Assembly (NCBI GenBank): GCA_951799445.1
Contig: OX637295.1
Span: 19,716,001 to 19,780,000, forward strand
DNA: 64,000 nt
Source: Pseudisothecium myosuroides
Lineage: Eukaryota; Streptophyta; Bryopsida; Hypnales; Lembophyllaceae
Direction: 5' to 3'
Shown here one piece after another: positions 1 through 10,197 of this stretch. Each line of letters starts with the position of its first letter. Position 1 is the first letter of the stretch. The notes beneath the pieces are model-generated. The model did no database searches. It saw nothing but the letters and a program-made list of their open reading frames with translations, and was not told the origin of the DNA. The position numbers were made by a program, and so were the translations under genes.

Positions 1-559
1 AAATTAAACTCCAATTTCATTACATTGTATAAACATGGATGACGGAGCAAGGGCTGGTTTCCACAACCAACGTACCCTAAAACAATCCCTACCCCCACCC
101 AAACCTATCAAAGCATTCCAAACCTCTCTACGATCAACTCTAAAGCGGTACTTGCCTTGTCCAGGAACAAATTGTCCCACTTCTAGTAATTTGTATATTA
201 CACTTGAATTTGAAATGGCAAGCAACTAAAATCTGACAATTTTTTGAAAGTGGTGACTAGTACATATCCACCTTTTATTTTTGCACACTAGTTGGTTGTC
301 AGTCCTACCATTTTTTTGTCCAGTTTTCAATCCTCCAACCGATTATTTTCCCAAAAGCACCAACTAACAATGAACTCACCGGCAATTCTTCCCAAACATT
401 GTTACACACTAATGCCTTACGCTTGTTGAACAATACAACCTACTATAGAGCCGCCCATACAATTCCTTGATATTGGAGGAAGTGCCATGTGGTATTCCTA
501 ATTTTTGTAGAATGTATCATTCAAAACTCACTTAACCTTGTTTGTGAGTTGCAAAATCA
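1..559. other. AT-rich noncoding stretch, no gene seen
   Basis: No reading frame here has recognisable domains, a plausible exon structure or coding-like composition. The two open frames at the very start overlap on opposite strands and look like chance. No RNA gene or repeat boundary was recognised. Confidence 0.5.
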
Positions 560-767
560 ATCTCATATTTCAGTTAGTAATTACCGCGTTTGAATTTCAA
601 AATTTTGTAACTAATTCCACAAAGGTCCAAAAAAATATGTAGGTTAGATGCCAATTTCATTTTTCTTCCTATAAAAATTTACTAAAAATTATTTCAATTA
701 AGGAGTTTTTCTTCCCTCCAAAGCAATCAACTTTTAAAAGGTCGAGCTTTAAGAGTAGACTACCTTA
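560..767 (-). repeat. Fragment of TAAGGTAG-family MITE
   Basis: This stretch resembles, in reverse orientation, the interior and one terminus of the MITEs clustered at 42.3-45.5 kb. Shared features are the segment about a missing-or-present 'aattcca' plus 'ggttagatgcc' motif and the terminal CTTTAAGAGTAGACTACCTTA, which mirrors the TAAGGTAGTCTGCTCTTAAAG end at 44586. The other end was not found, so this is treated as a truncated copy. Confidence 0.55.
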
Positions 768-905
768 TTGTGCTTTAGTTATAGGTTTGACACTTTTCCT
801 TGCCATATATATATATATCAAATTTATAAATCTGCATATCATGGCTCTTGGCCAATCACATGATGCCATGTGGCACTATTGGGGCGATGAGTGTAGAACC
901 TGTCG

Positions 906-1128
906 TAAGGTGGAGGCACCCAAAAGCATCCCTAGACCCAATGGCGTCCCTTTCTAGGAAGGGGAGTCATTTCAAAACCTAAATGTAGGCATACCATACA
1001 CAACTTATTATTTGTTGACCAAAATGATAAGCCATATATGGTCCACCTAGATTTACGTTTCAGAATTACTCCCCTTCCTAGAAAGGAACGCCATTGGGTC
1101 TAGAGACGCCATTGGATGCCTTTATCAT
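906..1128. mobile_element. MITE with long inverted repeats (TAAGG type)
   Basis: The element opens with TAAGGTGGAGGCACCC and closes with GGATGCCTTTATCATA. Inside these ends, long arms carry the same words inverted: CCCAATGGCGTCC and CCTTCCTAGAAAGG on the left, and their complements on the right. A related 204-bp copy lies at 37858-38061. There is no coding capacity. The terminal TA may be the target duplication, but this cannot be separated from the palindromic end. Confidence 0.7.
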
Positions 1129-1145
1129 AAGATATGTGCACCTAG

Positions 1146-1192
1146 AATCGCCTCTTGAAATGAATGCATACTGTACATTTCAGGGGGTGATT
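1146..1192. repeat. Short inverted repeat (17-bp arms)
   Basis: The left arm AATCGCCTCTTGAAATG pairs with the right arm CATTTCAGGGGGTGATT across a 13-base loop, with a few mismatches or G-T pairs. It abuts the MITE ending at 1128 and may be a remnant of another small foldback element. Confidence 0.5.
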
Positions 1193-2550
1193 CTTGCCTA
1201 AGTACGGTATCACATGTTAGCTATCATGGCTTTCATACTGTATACGTAAGAAAATTGTAATTACTCTGGGATTTAAATTTGCTGGTCTAAGGACACCGTG
1301 GGTTGCAAAATCTTCAAACTCAAAAAAGCATTTTTTCATATCTGTTGATTGTTTTGTAGTGGAAAGTAACTTCTTTGTAATTAGTTGTAGTACCCTCCAC
1401 AATTAGGTAATTTTTGACATTGTTAACACACAGGATTGTTTGATGTTTGTTCTTCCAGACTGTTCAGATGAGATTTTCTATTTAACGAATTGCTACTAAT
1501 GCATTTATAAATTGATGGAGGAATGTGTCTGAATGTACACCTCTACAGCACGGTTCCATTGATGTACTTACAAACATGTTCAATGAAACTTGTCTGTATG
1601 TACACCTCTCGAATACAGTTTCATTGCAGGAATATCGTGCTGTTGACTAGAAGAGTACTTGACATAGTTTTCTCCTAATGGAAAACTGAGATTTTATTTT
1701 TCTAATTGAAACTATAATTTCTCTTGGTGCAGATTTTAGCTACTGTAAATAATGGCAAGTAACAGTGCGTGGAACACCGAGGTTTGGTTAGGAGCTCAAA
1801 GCCTTGTAACTATGTCGATTGCCACCTTCACATCTCCATGAGACAATGTGCTAATATATAGTAGCTCCTATCCCTGGTCTCTTGGGCGAATTCAAATTTC
1901 CGCAATATGCTCAAATTGCCTATGGCACTCATCTGGCAAAGAGCATCACGGTTTAGGCTACTCCCATTTCTCTGAAAGCTGTTGCCAAGAAGTAAGTTAA
2001 GGCGGAGTGTGCTAAAACAGACCCCTTTTAAAAGCATCCTGTAACACTGAATTTCCAACGTATCGACAATGAAGATCATGCTTTCAAATACCATTCCAAC
2101 TTCAAAACTACCTAACTAATCTCACAAGAGTGCAAAAAAATTGATTTAAGTTATGTGCAATTTCAATTCGTCTTTCAAGAAAAAGCAAATGAATGAATCA
2201 ACGTATCTAGTGTGCAACCCCTCAAAACAGTCAGATCAGCTCTTTGAAGGAGCTAGTGCTTTGAGCACCGTAGGACTTCAATCTAAGAGCCACTGTTATC
2301 CATCATTTTGTGGTCTTGAAAGTTTACTTAATTAGTGTGAAAATCAATCGCGTGTTGCCAGTGAAGTTGCCAAGGTTTTATCAAAGAGTTCAACTATAAT
2401 AAACACTTGAGATATATGTTAAGGTTGTTGGACGAGTAGGTGCAATGAATCAACACGCTGCCCTTACGATAGTTTCTGGCTACTCGATGGTACTCGAACA
2501 AGAGAAGCTTGTGAAGATCCATGGGTCATAGATCTGTACATATGTTTGTA
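1193..2550. other. Noncoding, upstream of glycine-rich protein gene
   Basis: No supported gene. Around 1530-1625 two imperfect copies of a segment containing 'tgtacacctct' and 'tttcattg' suggest a decayed repeat. A minus-strand frame at 1828-2094 faintly resembles a leucine-rich repeat but is isolated and was not accepted. Confidence 0.4.
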
Positions 2551-2553
2551 GTC

Positions 2554-2563
2554 TATATAAATA
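2554..2563 (+). promoter_or_regulatory. TATA box of glycine-rich protein gene
   Basis: TATATAAATA stands about 100 bases upstream of the ATG at 2656. This is a normal plant TATA-to-start spacing, with transcription expected to begin about 30 bases further on, near 2590. Confidence 0.65.
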
Positions 2564-2655
2564 CACGCAACTATTCCGCTGTTTTCATCCTTTGCAACCT
2601 GTAAGCTTCGTCTCTCGCTGCAAAGTCTTGTCGTTTGTTTCAGTCTATTTGAGCC

Positions 2656-4092
2656 ATGGCGTCGGTCAAGCGGCAGAGGAAGCTTGGCGGGCTTCTTCAC
2701 ATCCTTCTCCTGGCTCTCCTGGTGAGCCAGGCTAGCCTCCTCTTCCAGAGAGCTTGCGCAAGATCGTTGGAAGCCGACCGGAAGTTGTTGGCTGCAACTG
2801 ACGAGGTGAGTGAATGTTTCTAAAACAGTAATTTGCATTCTCCATTCAAGTTTAGGATGTTATGTAATTTGTTGCTTTGAACTGGTGATCGAGACAAAAA
2901 ATAAAAAATAAACAGAATTCTGAGCTTTCTTGTTGGCGAAGAGCGTATAACAGAAGTGGTCCAGCTTAAATCAATGAGAGTATTCAGAATTTTTTATTTT
3001 CTTGGTTTGCAATAGGTGCTAGGATGAAGTAGGATGAAGCAAGAAGTATACTAAATTGGTTAACTCAAAAATAGTGCTTCTGAACTTATAGATATTGATT
3101 ATGAAGCCATGAATACATTTTGAATATGAAAGCTTAACACCTTAAGTCCCATTGTGTAGTTGAGGGACAATTGAAAGTTCTACAGGAATATAGGAATACG
3201 TTTTTATGATCTCAATTTTTGGTGCAATTTTTTGAAACTTTTGATAAGATGGAAATAAATATTAGTTTTCTGGGTTTATAATTAATATTTCAATCTATGC
3301 CTAATAGCAAAGTTTATACCATCCCAAGCATAGAATGGAATTTGTTGAGCAATGAAAGCCCCCCACAAAAAATTGAAATAAAATTAAAAATATTTGATCC
3401 TCATAAACCAATGTATCAAGCGATCCATCTGTGGACAGTTTTGTAGGCTTGGGAAAAGGGTGCCAACACCAATCGATTGCATCACTACTACTGTAGCATA
3501 ACAAATTTGGCAATCATTTGATTGTTGAGTTGAATTTGCACATCATCTCTTCATGTGTCTTTAATAATGAGGCCATATAAGTGTTTTGGGAAATTTGTAA
3601 ATGATCTAGAAAGTTCCAATATCAATTATATCATTCAATTCAAGAACTGAAAAAAGCAAACTTCCTAATAAATTAATTTTCGTAGTACTTTGTAGTTTGA
3701 TAGTAATTTTCAATATTTTTCTTTGACAATAATAAATGTAATATTTCTTAGCAAGTAGGTGTATCATGTAGAGCAATTTCTGCATAAATATATAGAAAAA
3801 AGGTGAAATTCATACCAAATTCTAATAACTCCTTCAACTCATAACTTTTTGTTAGGTTACAAATCAAGTAACAAAGAAAGAGACAAAGACTCCAACAACA
3901 AAAGATAAAACAGTGGGATCTAATCATTACGAAGGTGGAGGTGGAGGTTGGGGCAGAGGCGGAGGTGGAGGTGGAAGTTGGGGTGGAGGTGGAGGTTGGA
4001 GCCATCATGGAGGCGGTGGATGGGATCACGGAGGTGGCGGATGGGGCCATGGAGGTGGTGGTTGGGAACATCGTGATGGGAAAAAACCCTAA
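2656..4092 (+). CDS. Secreted glycine/tryptophan-rich protein (two exons)
   Basis: Exon 1 is 2656-2805 and exon 2 is 3856-4092. The 1050-bp intron has a GTGAGT donor and a TTAG acceptor, and both junctions are phase 0, giving 128 residues. Residues 1-36 form a basic N-terminus plus a hydrophobic core (LLHILLLALLVSQASLLF) typical of a signal peptide. Residues 51-75 are Lys/Thr-rich. Residues 76-123 are glycine runs punctuated by Trp and His (GGGGW, WSHHGGGGW, WGHGGGGW), and the end is charged (HRDGKKP). Plant glycine-rich proteins of this layout are usually apoplastic or wall-associated, so export is inferred but the exact role is unknown. The start is chosen for the signal peptide, the TATA box upstream and a Kozak-like GCCATGG context. 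The TGG/His repeats could also bind metal or RNA, but no RRM or zinc knuckle is visible. Confidence 0.8.
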
Positions 4093-4108
4093 AATTTGAG
4101 TTGAACCA

Positions 4109-4114
4109 AATAAA
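4109..4114 (+). terminator. Possible poly(A) signal of glycine-rich protein gene
   Basis: AATAAA lies 17 bases after the stop codon. Plant poly(A) signals are loose, so the actual cleavage site is uncertain. Confidence 0.35.
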
Positions 4115-5899
4115 TGGATACGCATTAAATACTTATTATCTATGAAGTGACATCTTTTGTCAATATTTTTTCAATTTCTTTTGAATATTAGTAATTTTCT
4201 CAAAATTTTAGAATTAATTTACTTATAGATATAGGGTATAATCAATGAAGATAGTGAATAAATAATTTGGTGATAGGTAAAAATCATCATTTTATGTACA
4301 TATGAAAGTTGTGGATGACAAGTTGTATTTAGAATTATAATAATACAAATACTTGAATTGACATCCAATGGTGTTTGGTTATAAACAAAGTGGATACTCT
4401 TAGATTGAAAAGCTAGCTATGAGTGCTTCCAAGAAAGTTATTTTGATGAAGTCAATCCAAATCACTTTGAAAAATAAACATGTACATCACATTCTATATG
4501 TTTGTCAAGTCATTTTTTTAGTCATTTTACCATTGGTAAAGGTTATAAAAATTATAAAAATATGTTGACAAGTAGCTAGACATTGTAATTGAAATAACTA
4601 GAATGCCCCCCATGATTTAGTAAATTTTTTACATAAATTTTAAAGTAATATTATCAAAATTTGAATGAAAATTTATACTTGGATTTGAATAAATTGTATT
4701 TGAATCAAGTTAAATCATCATTTAACAAGGGTGATTTATTCTAATACATATTAATATTGAATCTTAACATTCAATTTTACTAGCAATTGTTCCTTCAGGA
4801 GAATATACATATGCCAAGATATATTCAAATTTTCTTTGATCCTCTAAAAGAAAAGAGATTTTGGATGAAGCTTAGTTTCTTCTATGGAGCTTAATTAGTC
4901 AACTGGTAGTCAGACAATTGGGTTCAATTTCATTTGAAAAATGATTCATTATAAGACTTTCAAATAGAATTGATAGTAATTTAAGATGATATTGCATTAA
5001 TATCTAAAATAAAGAATAATATTCGAGAAACAAAACTAGTAAAAGAAATTCTTTTGTAACTCTCAAATAGAAGTTTGAACTAAATGTAGTAGGATTTATT
5101 TTTTGAATGATAATAAATAGCAATAGTAACGGTCTTTACTAATATATATTGCATTTGCATAAATAAAAATGTTGCATGTCCATGAGAAACGGACAAATTC
5201 TTGAAAATAGAGATTATCATTCTAATACTCATTCATCCATCTATATCTTGAACAACTAAACATTGGTGATATTCAAAATTTTCTTTCATCCTCCTATCAT
5301 TCACTATCCAACTTGTATGTGGACAAGACTCAACCATTGAATAGTTGGTATAATTATTTTTTGACAAACCCAATCTATATTGAATCCTTACTTGGTACAA
5401 CTTTAGTATTTGTTTGTAAATCATTAAGGCAATTTCCCTCCAAATAAACTCATTTCATTTAGATTAGCAAGATAAATTCAATTAAGCAACAAAAAGTTAT
5501 TAGATTCCAAAACATTTTCATTCAAAGAATTATAGAAATTGGAGAAACAAGCCATAGATTGTAAGGTCGGCTTCATTGAGATTATGAATTTTATTTTCAG
5601 CAAGCTTCAGTTTCCAATGTGCTATGACAAGCAAAATCCAATATGCAACGAACATGGGTGACCAGGTAGGCAGAATAGACTCCGTTACTCCTCTGCCGAT
5701 TAACTTGCAATTGAGTTTGGTTTCATGAAGTGGATTTCAAATTCCCAATGCAATGCTGTGGCAAAGCATATTATCACATCAAAGCACTCCAGATACACTG
5801 TAGAAACAATAATATGTTTAATGTTTCTGCACAGTTTTTACAATGAAAATGTCACAAACTGCAGATTCGAGATGTAACGAAGGTTACGAAGCCATCGCG
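4115..5899. other. AT-rich intergenic stretch, nothing recognised
   Basis: Only short chance frames occur here. No terminal inverted repeats, microsatellite or RNA gene was recognised. Confidence 0.5.
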
Positions 5900-6001
5900 C
5901 ACTTACACTCATACTTCATGCTCTACCAAAATTTAAGAGTTCTTGGCCTTCGAACAGAGTGCAAACACTTACACTCATACTTCATGCTCTACCAAAATTT
6001 A
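5900..6001. repeat. Perfect 36-bp direct repeat, 66-bp period
   Basis: The 36-base word beginning CACTTACACTCATACTTC and ending CCAAAATTTA occurs at 5900-5935 and again unchanged at 5966-6001. It lies just beyond the 3' end of the minus-strand gene whose stop is at 6106, so it may be in that gene's 3' UTR. Confidence 0.85.
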
Positions 6002-6105
6002 TGACTCATTTGCCAATGAAACATCTATAGGATACAACCATTGTTGTAAAGTTTCATCTTTCTACAATTTTTTTGTATTATTTACAAAACAAAACGCTTG
6101 ATTAC

Positions 6106-7481
6106 TTACACAGAATTCAAGTGCGTGACCTGGGTAATAGTTGCAGGGTTCATTTTCAAACAGCCTTCCAAGATGATGGCCGTATCACTTTCACATCTCT
6201 CCTTGTTGTCCCTGCACCAGCGAGTTCCATTCAACTTATCACCAGCCTTGTGCCACTCTTTGGCACTCACAGCTTCAATGAAGTCCTCAAAACTATTTCC
6301 CTTGAACGCATCCTTCCCTGTCAATTGACCTCATCAGTATCTCAACCTCACTTATAAAGTGCGCAAAAGAAAGCATCATCAACTCACAACAATCATCTCC
6401 ACATGCAAATAAAATTCTTTAGCTTAAGCGGCCAAGTTTTGAATGGGAGGCAGCTTGATTTCAATCATTTTGTGACAAGAAGATACAAGGCAGAATCATA
6501 GTAGGACCAGAATCTGCACAAGTTTTTTAGGGTGTGTGTCCAATGAATAATAGAATGATATGCAGCTCATTACCTGCAGAGTGTTGAATATCCCCAAAGA
6601 CGGCCATCACAGAGCAGCATTGCTCATCCAAGCCCTTAACACTCTTGGCCGCTCGGTCGAGGGCACGCCGTGTGTCAAGCGCAAGCAATGCACTGATCTG
6701 AACAGTGTTCAAACAGTCCTCGCCTTTGTATACCTGCAAACGGATCAATCACAACCCTCAGAAAACAAAGATAAAGGAAACCCTAGTTGCATAACCCTAA
6801 TTTCAATGTGTCGAGGAACCACACTTAACTGTCACACCTATGGGTGATGTTTGCAATGTGGATCCGGTTTGGAAGTAGGTCTGAATTCGTTCCTAAGACC
6901 CTCAGTAACAACACCCTTTAATACCAAGTGCAAACATTCTTAACATTTGCATAAGATATCCAAAGAATGCATTCTTTGTGTTGGAATCCTCTTTGACTTG
7001 CTAACAAGAATATACAAAATCTAATCATTCCAATTATAACAATTACACTCAGCAATAAAAATGCCGCAAATTAGGCTAAAAACTTCAAACCCTTACAACT
7101 TCCGCATATGATCTCTAAATCATGCGTTCTCATGTGAGTTGGAACAAGCATATAGAAAAACCTGAGTATTCCAATAAAAGTGCGCCGCAAAGGTATGGTC
7201 ACCTTCTCGTAATCCGCAAGCACGGTGCTGAGTTCGGAGCGGCGAGTCTCAATCTCGTCGTCCAAGTTGTACCTCACGCCCACCGCTCGATCGCCGTTAC
7301 ACAAATCATAAGCGCACTCATGGCGCGCGTCGTGCTCCAGCAACAGCGACTCCGTCTTGGGAATGCACCACGCGCGAATGGCGAACGACAGCACTCGCTT
7401 CGCTCGGCCTGCCGTGACTGGACTCGTCACCATCAACGCCAACACCAGCACCGCTACAACAATCACTCCAGATCTCGCCAT
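6106..7481 (-). CDS. Small secreted cysteine-containing helical protein (three exons)
   Basis: On the minus strand, exon 1 is 7481-7203, exon 2 is 6733-6574 and exon 3 is 6317-6106. All introns are GT-AG and the phases agree (0, then 1), giving 216 residues. Residues 1-24 are a clear signal peptide (MARSGVIVVAVLVLALMVTS followed by PVTAG). The mature part is predicted mostly helical, with nine cysteines at about 39, 56, 61, 100, 132, 133, 181, 188 and 199, which suggests disulfides plus one free thiol. Length, signal peptide and helix-plus-Cys pattern recall secreted invertase/pectin methylesterase inhibitor-like four-helix proteins, but I do not see that family's signature clearly, so no function is assigned. 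The start is the first ATG in frame with the signal peptide. It sits at the edge of a tandem repeat block that covers the upstream region. Confidence 0.7.
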
Positions 7482-7960
7482 CTTACACTCGTCGTCTGCA
7501 CTCAAATTCTCAGCATTAATTCACAATCCAGAAAACAGCAAATTGAGCTGCAATGCAAATTGTATCCCAAGTTCTCTGCAAGCAGCTTGCTCTCAAGGAA
7601 ACAGCAAATTGGATTGCCTATTCTAAACGACCTCTAGTCTAAGAGCAATAGTAACAATCTTACACTCGTCGTCTGCACCCAAATCCTCAGCACTCACAAC
7701 CCAGAAAACAGCAAATTGAGCTGCAAATTGTATCCCAAATCAGCTTGCTTTGAAGGAAACAAAAAATTGGGTAACCGACCTCGAGTCTAAGAGTAATGGT
7801 AACAATCTTACACTCGTCGTCTGCACTCAAATCCTCAGCATTCACAACCCAGAAAACAGCAAATTGAGCTGCAAATTGGGCAAATCAGCTTGCTTTGAAG
7901 GAAACAGCAAATTGGGTAACCGACCTCTAGTCTAAGAGCAAAGGTAACAATCTTGCACTC
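7482..7960. repeat. Tandem repeat, three copies of a ~150-180-bp block
   Basis: Each copy opens with CTTACACTCGTCGTCTGCAC (starts at 7482, 7661 and 7809). It continues with 'caaat.ctcagca', 'cacaa.ccagaaaacagcaaattgagctgcaa' and an 'aaggaaac' tail, and a fragment of a fourth copy begins near 7950. Copy 1 begins immediately beside the ATG of the minus-strand secreted-protein gene, so the block forms that gene's 5' leader and promoter-proximal DNA. Confidence 0.85.
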
Positions 7961-9268
7961 GCCTTCGAAAAATGAATTTCAGCATTCTGTGCGTTGAAAT
8001 TGTAAAGGGAACCCTTTTAATAAGATGGAGGAAAAGCGGGAAGGCGGGTTTTGGCGGGAATGCATGGTGATGACTAGGCAGTGCGGGATGCAACACGTGG
8101 CGAGAGAGGAGGGGCTGGGACCCCTTACTCTTTTGTCGGCTAACTGTGGAGGTTGGGTACTTGTCCATCTGTCCAGGGGCGGCAGTTTGGGCCGTGCAAA
8201 GGACTGGAGCAAGTGGTCCCAAATGCCGGTGAGGTTTATCCTTAGCTTAGGTCAAGTTTATAAATAAGGTGGGTACCCCCCTAACCGCCACTTTTTGTTG
8301 TTGAGCCTTGGACTGGTCAAATTTTCATTTGTTCTTGTTGGCAAGTGAAAGGAGGTTCCAACGCACTAGAGACCGTGGCATTTGGATAGTGTATGCAAAA
8401 GTTAGGAAGGAACAAAATTTGGTTCTAAAATGGTTTTGACATAGATACATAATTGATTTTGGAGATGTACACAGAAGTAAAGATGGCGATTTAAGGTCAG
8501 TGGCACATTTTGGGGGTACCTACCTTTCATTGCTAATTGTATTGAATATTCAAAGTTTTAATCCTTGAAAAAACGAGACCTATCACCAAGGTACTTTGTC
8601 AAAAATGATTTGACATATGACTCTATAGGTGCATTCTTCATTTCTACATTGATCTAGAAAGTTATTCATTAGAAATTGTACGTACACGGTTAACAAATGT
8701 TGAGAATTCCTTCAAAACAATATAAAATGTATGCATCATTCATAAGGAGTTTTTTTTCCAACTACATTATGAAGAACCGACTTCCAAAGGGTCTCTTGCT
8801 CTTTGTTCAAGACTGATGTTAGTTTTTAGTGATGCTTGCAAGCAACAGGGGTTTATAGCATGCAGATGCAACGGATAAGAAGGTGCAAAAATGTTGGATC
8901 TTTATAAAAATTAGATTCTCCTGAAGTTTCTTTTTCCTAATTTCAAAATATTAATGAGGAAGAAAACACACAAAATCCAATACTTCATTTTAGATGCCCA
9001 AATTTTTCAAAACCCATTTTGGTAAGCATGGAGGTTTAGAAAGTAGACAAAAATAAAAAAGCGCATGACAACCACCACTTTGGATAATGTGATGAAAATT
9101 GTCATGGAAGGACCAAAGGAATATTTTGACACTATACGAATGGATGCCATTTTTCTAATGTTGCCACTAAGTTGGGAATGTATTTTTAAATTCCAAGACC
9201 TACCTCACATGGGCAACATAGGAACCACTTGAAGAACTTGAGGTGAAATTTTTTAATCCTAAACCCTC
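7961..9268. other. Intergenic; GC-richer part then AT-rich part
   Basis: Positions 8000-8300 are richer in GC than the surroundings and may be the promoter region of the minus-strand gene ending at 6106. A TATAAATA word on the plus strand near 8260 has no gene after it. From 8300 to 9268 nothing was recognised. Confidence 0.4.
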
Positions 9269-9272
9269 TTAA

Positions 9273-10193
9273 CCCCTAAAGGACCATTGTCCCCTCGGGG
9301 GACAATTGCGTTTTCGGGCAGGTACCTACGGGCTGAAATTTTCTCCTGATTTTTTGAAACTTTTTTTGGAGGTAGAAAAGTTGATTAGCTTCATGGGAAT
9401 ATAATTTTTTTCACAATCGGTGCCCGGGAAAAAAAGTTATGACCAAATAAGCTCCAAACAAGGGACGGGGGGCAGCAAAAAAATTTTGCAATTTTTTTTT
9501 TTGAATTTTTTGAATTTTTTTTTTCTCGTAGATTATATATTTGTCTATCTGGGAAGCTTTGATTCATTTCATTTGGATTTTTTATGAGGAAGTTATGGAC
9601 ATTCTTGTTTTTCGGGCAGTTAGAGCATCTTTTTGAAAAAAATAACTTGTAGGATTCATTTCGGAATGCAATTTTTCAAATTTTTCAATTTTTTTTTTGC
9701 ATGGTTTAGTTTACATGCTAGAACAATTTGACCATTGGGATTAGTGCATTTTAATTCCATCTAAAATATATGAATATTTTAGATTTTCCTTCTATCTCGT
9801 ACCTACTTCTACTTAACAATTTTTTTAAGAATGAAAATTGAGTTTTTTTAATTTCTTTTTTTTTACTAGACTCTCAACTCAGTTTTCCACTATAATCAAT
9901 TAAAGCTCAATATTTGTAGTGCAAAAATTTGAAGTTAAAAATGTTCAAAGTCAAAAATTCCAATCCCGCAATGTGCTGAAAAACTTGTTTTTTCCACTTT
10001 AAACACAAATATCTTGCAATCGGTGCGGTCAAAAATTCTGAAATTTTTTCCACACACTCTCATACTAGTTAGGTGTAAGATCCTAATGTTAGATGTGGAA
10101 AAAAAAATAGTTTAAATTTTTTTCAACTCTTTGCTACAGAAATGGCAGTTTTCAGTGTTTTTTGGCAGATAAAAGGCCTCGGTCAATTAGGGG
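9273..10193 (+). mobile_element. TTAA-flanked piggyBac-like nonautonomous element (copy 1, 921 bp)
   Basis: TTAA at 9269-9272 and TTAA at 10194-10197 bracket the element. The left end is CCCCTAAAGGACC followed by a small palindrome (ATTGTCCC, CTCG, GGGGACAAT). The right end is GGTCAATTAGGGG. The interior is AT-rich with no transposase frame. It aligns along its length with copies at 31923, 60476 and 62260, all between 921 and 936 bp. A TTAA target and CCC-type ends are the hallmark of piggyBac, so the superfamily assignment is inferred from ends only. Confidence 0.8.
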
Positions 10194-10197
10194 TTAA

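Noticed and set aside
1828..2094. Minus-strand frame resembling a leucine-rich repeat (LNLLLGNSF, then AIGNLSIL)
   Set aside because: Only one short, imperfect repeat-like stretch, no neighbouring repeats, splice context or start. Probably chance or too decayed to call.
7122..7637. Plus-strand 171-codon frame
   Set aside because: It is the shadow of exon 1 of the minus-strand secreted-protein gene and then runs through the tandem repeat block. No domain.
8259..8266. TATAAATA as a plus-strand promoter
   Set aside because: No coding region or exon follows on the plus strand, and in this AT-rich DNA the word is expected by chance.
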